9,158 nt of DNA from Chloracidobacterium sp. UBA7659 (GCA_002483395.1 DLHV01000245.1:8013-17170); one strand, 5' to 3'; counted from the first letter of the stretch, positions 1 to 7,750 are shown. Notes: generated by a model not told the origin, from the sequence alone. Numbers and translations are program-made.

Positions 1-3000
1 AATTCGGCGTCGGGCGTTTCGCCGTCGAGAATTTCAACGAGTGAAGCATTGAGTTCGTGCAGGCATTTTTCGTTGAGATTCTTGAGATGCGTAACTGCTT
101 CTGTTTGCCGAACCTCGATCGAACCACGGGCGTTCATCGCTTCCGCCGATCGACGGTTCAGTTCGGCAAGCTCGCGGCTCGCTTCATCGGCATTTTCGCG
201 GGCCGCGTTTACGGTTGCAACTGCCTGATTTAATTGGTTTTGCTCGTTTACGATATCACTCTCAGCAGAGGCGATGCGGCCGGCGATCTCCGAAACGGAC
301 GAACGCATTTGCTTTATTTTTCCCTCGGTTTCGGCGATCTCCAAATTCTGCAAATTAAGACGGATTTCAAGCTCCTGCGCCTCGTTTTCCATCCGGCGCA
401 GAGCAAACTGGACCGAACGGCGGCGCTCGCCTGATGTTGCTGCGTGCGTCCTTTTCTCGTTAAGAACGGCATTTTTGCTCTCCGTTTCGAGGCGGGCCGC
501 ATTTAGCTCCTCCGAAATAAGAGCCATTTCGTCTGAGACAGACGCTCGCAGTTTTTCCGCGCTCTCGCCACTGGATAATGCCTCCGCCAGTTTTGAGTTC
601 ACCTGTGCGATCTCCGACTTTATCTGGTTCAGCTCCGAAGCGACGACCTGGCGGTGGCGATCGGCACGTTCTATTTCCTGGAGCGTCGATTTTTCCTGAA
701 GTTCGATGCCGAGGATCCCGCGTTCGACCTTGATCATAAGCGACTGTAGATCGACAGTCTTTTCTTCCTTATCGACAAGAATCATGTGAGCGGCCTCGCA
801 TTCAGATTCGGCAGAGGCGATTTCTTCGGACAGCTTATCAACGGACTTGCCGAGCCCGGTAAGTTCGCGTTTGAAAGCGAGAAGCGATGAGTTCTTCTCG
901 TCCGAGGTCGCATTTCCGCCGACAAAAAGCTTGCCGCCAATTACCATGTCGCCTTTGAAATCGATCCTGATATCAGCCGTCACGTTTCTCGCAGCCCCCA
1001 GGTTTTCAACCAGTACCGCGGATAATTCGCGGGGGAAAACAGACCGGAGCGAGGATACTAGATCTTCTGAAGCTCCAAGATGATCGGCAATCGCCGCACC
1101 GCCACTCGAAGAAGTTGCTCCTTTTTTCAATTTTGAGCGGCCGATAACAAGGGTTGCAATCCGTCCGGTCTCATTCTCGCCGACCCATTTAGTGACCTTG
1201 GCTGCATCGGCAGAAGACTCAACCAGAACGGTCTGAAGATAGCCGCCCAAAAGGCTTTCGACGGCTTTTTCGGCTCGTTCGCCAACGTTCAGAAAATCAG
1301 CCAAAACGCCCGTCAATGCTACCCCGATCTTCTTCTGTTCAGAAAAGAGTTTTTGAATCTGTGGGCTGTAAACCGCTCGATTTTCTTCAAGCTCCTGCAA
1401 GGTCTCGAGCCTGTGCTTTTTGCGGGAAAATTCTTCGTGGAGCTGTTTTACGGTTTCCTCAGAGCGGCGGAGTTTCTCTCGGGCGTCGGCCGAAACGACC
1501 AGTATCTCTTTTTTCTCAGCATTTAGAGCATCGAGTTTTTCCCGTTCAGCGGCTAGCTCTACGGCGATCTTAACCGCCTCAGATGAGTGTTCGGCGAATG
1601 TCTGATCAGCCCTAACCCTTTCACGTTCAAGGCTTTTGGCACGCTCATCAAGGCGTTCAAGATTGAGATCGAGCTGGCGGCGCAACTCATTAAAACGTTC
1701 GACCGCAGCCGTATGCTGGAGGAGCGAGCTTCGAAACTCTTCCAAGCGTGTTTCGACGTCTTTGACAATCGTTATCTTCTCGGACCAGACCTTTTCAGCT
1801 TCGACAAGTAGCAGCCGAGAGGCGTCTGCCGCGGCGTTTTCCTTTTCTTCATCAATTTTGAGGCGCTCGATCTCCGAAGCAGCCAGTTTCAAACGCACTT
1901 CCACCGATGCATTATCCGTATGCAGGGTTTCGAGACGATTGTTGAGACCGACGATCGACTCAGATTGGTAGCGATGCTCGCGATTGGCCCGGTCACGTTC
2001 GAGTGCGTTTTCGGCGTGTTGGCGGCGGATTTGGGCCAGATTTTCTTCAGTCGAACGGGCGGTTTCCGTAGCTTCGCGGAAGGACTCTTCCATCTCGGTG
2101 ACACGTTTTGCGAAATCCTTTTCAATGTCGGTCGCGTCGTCAAGCCCGTTTTTCAGATCGTTGATCAGGGCCGTGTAATGATGGCCTTCGGCGGCGAATA
2201 ATTGCCGTAACTGAATGCGGAATTCTTCCTGTAAAGCTATGAAACGACGTGTTTTGCCGGCTTGTCGACGGAGCGAATTTGCCTGTTTGTCGATCTCCGA
2301 AACGATATCGGAGATTCGGCCAAGGTTTGATTTTGCGGATTCGAGCCTTGCCTCGGCTGCACGCTGGCGTGTTCGGAACTTCGAAATTCCGGCAGCCTCT
2401 TCGATCAGATTACGCCGGTCCGAAGGTTTTGCCGAAAGGATCTGGCCTATACGCCCTTGCTCGACGATGGCGTAATGTGCTCCGGAAAGGCCCGTGCCGG
2501 CAAAAAGATCCTGGATGTCGCGAAGGCGGCAATTTTTGCCGTTGAGCTGGTATTCGCTTTCGCCCGATAAATAAAGACGGCGGGTTACTGAAATTGCTTC
2601 GCCTGGGGCGAAATCGAGAGCGACGGAACGCGGACGCCAGTGGCGTTTTGCTTTTATCGTACGTTCAACCGTCTGAATCGAGCCAACCTGAGCAGCCTGC
2701 AGCGTTTCCACTTCGAATTCCTGATCATGAAAGCCGTTTGACTCAATAACGGCCGACGGATCATGGCCGTTCACCGTTTCGGGAGCCTCGATGTCAGCCA
2801 TATCGACGGCTTTGTCATCAAAAGCGCTCAAGGCCTCGTCAATGTCGTCCAGTTCTTCGTCATATGCGTCAAAAAGATCCTCGTCGCGGACAAGGTGGAG
2901 TATGACCTCAGCCATGCCGCTTGGTTTGCGATTTTTTGAGCCCTGAAAGACGACATCCTTCATCTCACCGCCACGCAAGGATTTAGCACGCTGCTCACCC

Positions 3001-3149
3001 AAGACCCAGGAAATACAGTCCGAAACGTTAGATTTGCCACAGCCGTTCGGGCCGACGACGGCCGTAATTCCGTTTCCTGTGAAAACGATCTCGGTGTAGT
3101 CTGCAAACGATTTGAAGCCGGTAATTTCCAGGCGCTGGAGCTTAAACAT
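1..3149 (-). CDS. smc: Chromosome segregation ATPase SMC (3' end beyond window)
   Basis: SMC condensin ATPase, which compacts and segregates the chromosome as a dimer with ScpA/ScpB. The frame is open from the ATG at 3149 to the window edge, giving 1049 codons without a stop. The start is secure because MFKLQRLEITGFKSFAD is the canonical SMC N-terminus. Walker A (GPNGCGKSN) is at residues 33-41, a Q-loop-like VVFQGS at 66-71, VTRRLYLSGESEYQLNG at 188-204, CRLRDIQDLFAGTGL at 207-221 and the RRNLIEEAAGI segment at 245-255. A first coiled-coil arm follows (about 260-600), then a hinge (about 605-750) starting GVLADFLNVGERAEKAVESL and containing a GGxxxxGG motif (GGKLFVGG), then a returning coil to the edge. 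The C-terminal lobe with signature motif and Walker B is not in view. Oddity: between AEV (80-82) and VTRR (188-191) there are about 105 residues where typical bacterial SMCs have about 20; the start of the extra segment is strongly acidic. No strong Shine-Dalgarno precedes the start. Identification is very secure. Confidence 0.97.
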   Translation of the reverse strand, partial: MFKLQRLEITGFKSFADYTEIVFTGNGITAVVGPNGCGKSNVSDCISWVLGEQRAKSLRGGEMKDVVFQGSKNRKPSGMAEVILHLVRDEDLFDAYDEELDDIDEALSAFDDKAVDMADIEAPETVNGHDPSAVIESNGFHDQEFEVETLQAAQVGSIQTVERTIKAKRHWRPRSVALDFAPGEAISVTRRLYLSGESEYQLNGKNCRLRDIQDLFAGTGLSGAHYAIVEQGRIGQILSAKPSDRRNLIEEAAGISKFRTRQRAAEARLESAKSNLGRISDIVSEIDKQANSLRRQAGKTRRFIALQEEFRIQLRQLFAAEGHHYTALINDLKNGLDDATDIEKDFAKRVTEMEESFREATETARSTEENLAQIRRQHAENALERDRANREHRYQSESIVGLNNRLETLHTDNASVEVRLKLAASEIERLKIDEEKENAAADASRLLLVEAEKVWSEKITIVKDVETRLEEFRSSLLQHTAAVERFNELRRQLDLNLERLDERAKSLERERVRADQTFAEHSSEAVKIAVELAAEREKLDALNAEKKEILVVSADAREKLRRSEETVKQLHEEFSRKKHRLETLQELEENRAVYSPQIQKLFSEQKKIGVALTGVLADFLNVGERAEKAVESLLGGYLQTVLVESSADAAKVTKWVGENETGRIATLVIGRSKLKKGATSSSGGAAIADHLGASEDLVSSLRSVFPRELSAVLVENLGAARNVTADIRIDFKGDMVIGGKLFVGGNATSDEKNSSLLAFKRELTGLGKSVDKLSEEIASAESECEAAHMILVDKEEKTVDLQSLMIKVERGILGIELQEKSTLQEIERADRHRQVVASELNQIKSEIAQVNSKLAEALSSGESAEKLRASVSDEMALISEELNAARLETESKNAVLNEKRTHAATSGERRRSVQFALRRMENEAQELEIRLNLQNLEIAETEGKIKQMRSSVSEIAGRIASAESDIVNEQNQLNQAVATVNAARENADEASRELAELNRRSAEAMNARGSIEVRQTEAVTHLKNLNEKCLHELNASLVEILDGETPDAE

Positions 3150-3215
3150 TCTATAGTGCTTCGGAGAGTCAGAAACACTATATTTTGGGGTAAAAGAGGT
3201 AGTTTAGTCAACTGT

Positions 3216-3277
3216 TCAGAGTTCAAGCTTCAGCTTGTAAGCCGCGGCAAAGAGGCAAGCTGAAGCTTGAACTCTGA
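3216..3277. repeat. 22-bp perfect inverted repeat between the DUF4388 gene and smc
   Basis: The arms 3216-3237 and 3256-3277 are exact reverse complements, separated by an 18-base loop that itself contains the palindrome GCCGCGGC (3241-3248). Each arm contains the nested motif GTTCAAGCTTCAGCTTG or its complement. The element begins one base after the stop codon of the upstream DUF4388 gene. No run of T follows it on the minus strand, so it is not a standard intrinsic terminator, though such a long stem could still stabilise the 3' end of the upstream message. Its architecture resembles the element at 8355-8399, which suggests a dispersed extragenic palindrome family; that part is inference. 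Confidence 0.85.
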
Positions 3278-3278
3278 G

Positions 3279-4037
3279 CTACATTTCGCCGCCAACATTT
3301 CTTAGGCCTTGCTTTTCGGCTCTTTCGTTGTCGAGGTCGGTAAGCACGTCAAGGATAAAATTCGTATTGCTGGTGATAGCTATAACGACCGGGAATTCGT
3401 GCTCCGAGGTAGTAAATTCAAAGGTTCCGCTGCTAATTTCGATGATCTCGCGGAAGCCGGCGATACCATTATGGCCATTGCATTCCGCGTCGACGATCTT
3501 ACCTTCGTTAAAGGCGACACTGGCAAGGTGAACGTCGGATTTGATCAGAAGCAGGCCAGTCATTTTGCCGCTCTCGATGACCTGTACGGCGTCGAAAATG
3601 CTGACAAACGCCAGATTTCCGGCAAGAGTGACGTCTGTGCGGACTTTTTGCGGAGATTTATCGCGGTTGACAGCAAATTCGGGGCGACGGGCGCGGCGGA
3701 TCGCCTCAAGGCCCGGAGCGACGGAAATTCGCGGATCGAGCAGTTTTGCTTCTTGAAGGCGGTCGTAGGCAAGATCGAAATCTTCGCGGGCTATGTATAG
3801 CGTTACGAGTGCCAGGCATTGCTTTGCTGCCTCGGTTAAGTTCTTCTGTTTAATACAGATATCCCGCATTTTCTCACGCAGGGATATCGACCGCGGGCTT
3901 CGTTCGATCGAGTCACGGAGCAGGGTATGGGCCTTTTCAGGCGAGCTGTATTTTACAAAAAGATCAGCGTCCAGAAGTACGGATTCTATCGAAACTTCCG
4001 ACACGGGCACCCCAGGCTTGGCAATCACTTGGTTCAT
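3279..4037 (-). CDS. TPR-like and DUF4388 domain protein
   Basis: A soluble protein of about 252 residues with no signal peptide or membrane segment. The N-terminal half is helical and TPR-like: LLDADLFVKYSSPEKAHTLL resembles the FimV/TPR style of repeat, and a second pair of helices (LYIAREDFDLAYDRLQEAKLLDP) follows. The C-terminal half, from about residue 140, matches the DUF4388 (PATAN-type) pattern: LAGNLAFVSIFDAVQVIESGK, then a TGLLLI strand, then VAFNEGKIVDAECNG. DUF4388 is found in myxobacteria, Geobacter and Acidobacteria, often with response regulators or small GTPases, and is thought to be a protein-interaction or signalling module; its biochemistry is unknown. I prefer the ATG at 4037; an in-frame TTG three codons upstream (4046) is also possible, and neither has an obvious Shine-Dalgarno. 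The gene lies 129 bp upstream of smc on the same strand, so co-transcription is possible but unproven. Domain call fairly sure; function unknown. Confidence 0.88.
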   Translation of the reverse strand: MNQVIAKPGVPVSEVSIESVLLDADLFVKYSSPEKAHTLLRDSIERSPRSISLREKMRDICIKQKNLTEAAKQCLALVTLYIAREDFDLAYDRLQEAKLLDPRISVAPGLEAIRRARRPEFAVNRDKSPQKVRTDVTLAGNLAFVSIFDAVQVIESGKMTGLLLIKSDVHLASVAFNEGKIVDAECNGHNGIAGFREIIEISSGTFEFTTSEHEFPVVIAITSNTNFILDVLTDLDNERAEKQGLRNVGGEM

Positions 4038-4046
4038 ATTTAGCAA

Positions 4047-4062
4047 TGAACAAGAATGTTCA
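4047..4062. promoter_or_regulatory. Operator-like inverted repeat upstream of the DUF4388 gene
   Basis: On the minus strand this reads TGAACA-TTCT-TGTTCA, with perfect 6-bp arms around a 4-base centre. It ends nine bases before the preferred ATG (4037) and directly abuts the alternative TTG start (4046). The position would suit a repressor site or a 5'-UTR stem. The GAAC-N6-GTTC spacing is not the GAAC-N4-GTTC of a Firmicutes-type LexA box. A 6-bp inverted repeat can occur by chance, so this is only a candidate. Confidence 0.25.
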
Positions 4063-4073
4063 ACCTTTTAAAA

Positions 4074-4139
4074 CTAACATATTTCGGGCATCTTAGCCAT
4101 CATTTTCTTGTGGATGCTGTGGCAGACGATCAAGGTCAT
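4074..4139 (-). CDS. Possible 21-residue small ORF ahead of the DUF4388 gene
   Basis: An open frame of 21 codons plus TAG, starting MTLIVCHSIHKKMM and ending in Cys. It is notable only because its ATG (4139) is preceded by an AGGAG sequence seven bases upstream, a better ribosome-binding site than either neighbouring annotated start shows. The stop lies 36 bases ahead of the DUF4388 ATG. The peptide is basic and carries two histidines, two cysteines and four methionines, but matches nothing I recognise. It might be a leader peptide, a small protein, or chance. No homology evidence is available from sequence alone. Confidence 0.25.
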   Translation of the reverse strand: MTLIVCHSIHKKMMAKMPEIC

Positions 4140-4161
4140 AGGGATTCTCCTAGTTGAGGGA

Positions 4162-4193
4162 CGTCTGAATGGCGATTCAGGACGACCTTTTTT
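4162..4193 (+). terminator. Terminator-like hairpin on the plus strand without an evident gene
   Basis: On the plus strand, CGTCTGAAT (4162-4170) pairs with ATTCA-G-GACG (4175-4184), with one bulged G and a GGCG loop, followed after three bases by six T (4188-4193). This has the form of an intrinsic terminator for plus-strand transcription, yet no supported gene reads in that direction in the window. On the minus strand the T run becomes an A run ahead of the stem, so it would not terminate the receptor transcript by the usual mechanism. It may end an unannotated small transcript or be fortuitous. Confidence 0.3.
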
Positions 4194-4218
4194 GAATCGA
4201 GGTCGCAATAGACCTGGC

Positions 4219-4252
4219 AAAACGGAGCGTAGCCTAGGCGTACTTACCGTTT
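4219..4252 (-). terminator. Possible weak terminator downstream of the receptor gene
   Basis: Reading the minus strand past the receptor stop, AAACGG (4252-4247) pairs with CCGTTT (4225-4220). Inside lies a second short stem, GTA(C)GC...GCTAC, around a CTAG loop at the palindrome GCCTAGGC. The stem closes into a run of only four U, so the terminator would be weak. It begins about 40 bases after the receptor stop codon. The position suits a 3'-end structure; the strength does not make it certain. Confidence 0.25.
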
Positions 4253-4292
4253 GGGCCTTTCGGACCGGCCGTTTTGGGCTGCAATCGGTGTC

Positions 4293-7200
4293 CTAAAAAT
4301 CGAATCTCACACCGAGGCGGATCGTGCGTTGACGATAGGTCCGAGTCGGAACAAGGAAATTCTCACGGGCCAATAGTTGGGTCGCAGTCGGTGGAGTGCC
4401 GTCACTGCGCAATGCTGCGAAGTCAACGAACTCCGCTCCGTAGCTGAATACCGCCGCATTGAAGATGTTGTTGAATTCGATCACTGGACGGAGTTTCGTT
4501 CGCTCGGTCAGTTTCCATTCGCGTGTCACGTTTAGATCGAAGGTGTAAAAGCTTGGGCCGGTGCCGGAATTACGTGCAAGATTTCCGCTCTTTGCCCCGA
4601 TCGGCTGAAGCGAAAACTGTGCGATCAACGCAGTCGGAACAGGTGAACCTGGTTCGCGGTATACGATGTCGGAGACATCGCCGTTGAAATCGAGCCGGTC
4701 CGTGCCGAGATCGTCAAGATTGCGGTCGGTCCCACCAGCACCCAGATTGAACGGCGCCGAACTGCCGTAACGCACGAGCGGCGAGAACTTCAACTTGCCG
4801 AGCCAGTAAGGAGTGTCGAAAGTCCCCGAGAACGCAAGCCGGTGGCGCCTGTCCTGCAGGTTTCGTGCCCATTCGCGGGAGAAATCGCCGTCGATCTCGG
4901 CGTTCGCGGTGTTGTTGAGGCCATCGTCCTTTGTGCTTGAGAGTGTATAGGCAACTCGCAACGAAACACCGAAGCCGTAACCCAGTTTTCGGAAGCGTCG
5001 CCGGAGCTCGAGGATCAGACCGTTATACACTGCGTTACCGCGCGACCCGATCCGGGAAGTTTCCTGTACCGTCTGATCAGGCCGGAAACGGGCAATCGCC
5101 GCAAGAGCGATTCCGATCGGGGCACCGGTCGCGTTGCTGTTCAGGCCGGTGACAGCAACCGCTGGAGCGGTGGTCGTCGTACTGATTGTATTCAGATTAA
5201 CGAAGCAGTTGGGCGTCGTTGTCCCGCACGTAATGTTTCCGTTTGGGGTCGTATGAATACCGCTGCCATCGGCAGTATTGGTTCCCAGATAGAATGTGTA
5301 TCTTCGAGTGGGCGAAAGATCGAAGGGATTTGCTATAAGGTAAGAGGTCCAATCGGCATATCCAGCGGGAAGTATCGGAGCATTCGGGTTCGAATCACGC
5401 CACAGATGTGCGGTCTTGTTATGCGTGTAGTTCGTTTCGAGAACGAATGCGTTGCCGATCTCGCGTTCGAAGCCGATATTGAACTGATAGCTTTCCGGAA
5501 TCTTCAAATTTGCTTCGACCGAGCGAAGCGGATTTCCAGCGCTTGAGACATTTGTCGCGAAGCCCGTGTTTGCGTTGCACGGCAAAGTGGTAACGATGGT
5601 GGCACAAGTAGTCGTGACCAGTGCACGTAATTCGTTGACGGTCGCGTAACTGTTTGGAAACCGGTTGCTAATAGCGGTAAGGATCGGGCCACGCCGCACA
5701 TCAGTCGCCGCTGTGCCAATCGTGTTCGAATCGAACGAAACGAGATTGCCGCCTGTATTCTGGATCGAATCGCCGACAGTGCGGAGCAAGACACGATTGT
5801 AGAATATTCCGGCGCCGAAACGGACAACGCCTTTTCCCTTTTTGAACGGATCCCATGCGAGACCAAAACGCGGGCCGAAATTGTTATTGTCGTCGACGGC
5901 CGTTTCCCGTTCGTAGCGGACGCCGTAGCTCATAGTCAGATTCGAAAGAGCCTTGTATTCGTCGTTGAAGAAAACTCCCCAATATGTGTTCGTTACATCC
6001 TGAGATGTGCCGAAATTCTGGCGGTAACGGGTCACCTGGTTATTAGAATACTGGAGCACGCTTCCGAAATTGAACGTGCCCGTGGCATCGCCAAGGCCAT
6101 GCACTTTTGACACAACATCCTGAACATCAAAACCAAATTTCAAAGAATGGCTTCCTAAGATGTGGGTCAACGAATCCTGAAACTGCCATCGAGTTTCGTT
6201 TCGCGAATCCGCGAAATTCTGCGATGTGCTGGTCGTGGAATTGCCCGCGATAAGTGTCTGCACGGAGTTCGTCACCGGGTTGCGAAATCCGACCAAAACG
6301 ACCGGGTCGAGTGGTGAAGCGGCCTGGAAGCTCGGCTTGAACTGTGACCATTGAGCACGAATCTGGTTGACGGTGCTTGAGCCGAAGACCTGGTTGTCGG
6401 TGATATTGTACGCGACCGTATTGTTGTTCTTTTCCTGGAACGCGTTCTCGATCCGAGTCGTGGACGCTCCGTTCGTCCGCCGGTTGTTTCTCTCCGCAAA
6501 CTGGAATCCGAAGGTAAAATCGTTGTTCTTGAAAAGCTTGTGATCGATTCGGGCGGTCAGGATGTGGTTGAGATTCGGGGTCGCATAAAGAACAGAGTAT
6601 GGCGACACCAATCCGGCGGTCGGCGGAACCGCCGTACACGCGGCCGCGCTCGCATTGTCGCAGAACTGGCCGTTTCCGTTCGGAGCAGGAAGCGTGTAAC
6701 GAGAATTCGGCACAACCGGAATGTACGTGTCGATCAAGGTCGTATCGTCGAGCTTGCCGAATTCGTAAGTGGTCGCAAAAAATGTTTTGTTGTGTCCGTC
6801 ATATATCCATGGCAAAACAATCGGACCGCTTAGAGTAAACCCCGGATTGATCTCGCGCAAATCCGGACGCGGAATTGCGCGGCTGTTGTTGTACCAGCTA
6901 TTAGCGTTGAGCGAGTCGTCCCGGAAAAAGAAAAAGGCACGCCCGCGAAGGTGGTTGCCGCCGGCCCTTGTACGCAGATTAACGCGGCCGCCCGAAGCTC
7001 GCCCGTATTCGGCGGAAAATTGGTTTGTAATCACCTGCACCTCGGCAATCGATTCGAGCGAAGGTTGGAAGCGGTCGCGGGATGAACGGTCGTCGTTATT
7101 GTCAAGGCCGTCGATCGTGAGATTATTTGAATACGCCGTTCCGCCGGAAAGCGAAAAATTGCCCTGTTCGAGCGGTGCTGCGTTCGGGTTTGCGTTGCGA

Positions 7201-7742
7201 TCCTCGGCGAGACCGCTTGTCGATAACTGCTCCTCTGAAGTGCCGCCCAACGTTAGAACAAGATCAAGCGGATTGCGGGAATTATTCGGGAGCTCTTCGA
7301 TCTCGCGCTCGGAAATAGTGCCGCCTACCACCGTGCGGGTGGTGTCAACGGCCGGAGCATCTTCCTCGGAAACAGTTACCGTCGACTCCGCTTTTACATC
7401 GGCTGGGGCAAGCTGGAAATCGATCTGCAGATTTTGTCCTGAAACGGTCTGCAGATCGGCCTTCTCTTTTGTTCCAAAGCCGGTTTGAGAAACCGTTACC
7501 TTGTAGAGGCCCGGTTTTAATTCGATCAGGCGGAAACGGCCTTCGTCGTTTGTCGTGACCGTGCGTTCGGCACCGGTGTCGACCAAAGTGGCTTTGACGG
7601 TGGCACCGACGATGGCGAGGCCGTTAGAATCGGTGACGCGCCCGGCGAGCGTGACGTCATCAAGGTCCTGTGCGGACACGGCAAAGCCGAACAAGAAGAT
7701 CGAAAGGATTGCAAGCGAGAGCCTTCCAAAACGGTTTTTCAT
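4293..7742 (-). CDS. TonB-dependent receptor-like outer-membrane protein, Oar type
   Basis: A complete 1149-residue outer-membrane protein. A signal peptide spans residues 1-24 (basic start, hydrophobic core, VSA|Q cleavage). A carboxypeptidase-regulatory-like beta-sandwich follows at about 30-113 (LAGRVTDSNGLAIVGATV to FQLAP). Next is a plug-like region with ISEREIEELPNNSRNPLDLV, the LTIDGLDNND motif and QVITNQFSAEYGRASGG near 234-250. The rest is a beta-barrel with alternating aromatic strands, ending in RLGVRFDF, the terminal phenylalanine expected of a BAM substrate. Acidobacteriota encode many such Oar/CirA-like proteins, thought to import large nutrients or support adhesion; the ligand cannot be read from the sequence, and I see no clear TonB box. 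Six cysteines form three close pairs: 361/369, 713/722 and 839/846. The ATG is fixed by an AGGAG eight bases upstream. It reads in the same direction as hspR but is separated by 203 bp with its own likely promoter, so it is probably a separate transcript. Confidence 0.95.
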   Translation of the reverse strand: MKNRFGRLSLAILSIFLFGFAVSAQDLDDVTLAGRVTDSNGLAIVGATVKATLVDTGAERTVTTNDEGRFRLIELKPGLYKVTVSQTGFGTKEKADLQTVSGQNLQIDFQLAPADVKAESTVTVSEEDAPAVDTTRTVVGGTISEREIEELPNNSRNPLDLVLTLGGTSEEQLSTSGLAEDRNANPNAAPLEQGNFSLSGGTAYSNNLTIDGLDNNDDRSSRDRFQPSLESIAEVQVITNQFSAEYGRASGGRVNLRTRAGGNHLRGRAFFFFRDDSLNANSWYNNSRAIPRPDLREINPGFTLSGPIVLPWIYDGHNKTFFATTYEFGKLDDTTLIDTYIPVVPNSRYTLPAPNGNGQFCDNASAAACTAVPPTAGLVSPYSVLYATPNLNHILTARIDHKLFKNNDFTFGFQFAERNNRRTNGASTTRIENAFQEKNNNTVAYNITDNQVFGSSTVNQIRAQWSQFKPSFQAASPLDPVVLVGFRNPVTNSVQTLIAGNSTTSTSQNFADSRNETRWQFQDSLTHILGSHSLKFGFDVQDVVSKVHGLGDATGTFNFGSVLQYSNNQVTRYRQNFGTSQDVTNTYWGVFFNDEYKALSNLTMSYGVRYERETAVDDNNNFGPRFGLAWDPFKKGKGVVRFGAGIFYNRVLLRTVGDSIQNTGGNLVSFDSNTIGTAATDVRRGPILTAISNRFPNSYATVNELRALVTTTCATIVTTLPCNANTGFATNVSSAGNPLRSVEANLKIPESYQFNIGFEREIGNAFVLETNYTHNKTAHLWRDSNPNAPILPAGYADWTSYLIANPFDLSPTRRYTFYLGTNTADGSGIHTTPNGNITCGTTTPNCFVNLNTISTTTTAPAVAVTGLNSNATGAPIGIALAAIARFRPDQTVQETSRIGSRGNAVYNGLILELRRRFRKLGYGFGVSLRVAYTLSSTKDDGLNNTANAEIDGDFSREWARNLQDRRHRLAFSGTFDTPYWLGKLKFSPLVRYGSSAPFNLGAGGTDRNLDDLGTDRLDFNGDVSDIVYREPGSPVPTALIAQFSLQPIGAKSGNLARNSGTGPSFYTFDLNVTREWKLTERTKLRPVIEFNNIFNAAVFSYGAEFVDFAALRSDGTPPTATQLLARENFLVPTRTYRQRTIRLGVRFDF

Positions 7743-7750
7743 TAATGTAA

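Noticed and set aside
274..699. A 141-codon plus-strand frame, and many similar Ser-rich frames across 1-3149
   Set aside because: They are complements of the Glu/Lys/Arg-rich SMC coiled coils, which commonly leave long Ser-rich shadow frames.
3177..3211. A promoter for smc formed by TTGACT (3211-3206) and TATAGT (3182-3177)
   Set aside because: Both hexamers are good, but the spacer is 23 bases, well outside the workable range; the TATAGT alone is not enough.
3309..3800. A 163-codon plus-strand open frame antisense to the DUF4388 gene
   Set aside because: The minus-strand frame here carries recognisable TPR-like and DUF4388 patterns; the plus-strand product has no recognisable features.
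4047..4062. A LexA/SOS box
   Set aside because: The dyad has GAAC-N6-GTTC spacing; the Firmicutes-type box needs N4, and no SOS gene is adjacent.
4108..4296. A 62-codon plus-strand frame covering the receptor-DUF4388 gap
   Set aside because: It starts at TTG without a ribosome-binding site, runs through the terminator-like hairpin at 4162-4193, and has no recognisable motif.
6769..7488. A 239-codon plus-strand open frame antisense to the receptor N-terminal region
   Set aside because: It lies wholly opposite a well-supported gene, is rich in Ser/Arg/Pro as expected for a reverse-strand shadow, has no Shine-Dalgarno and shows no recognisable domain.
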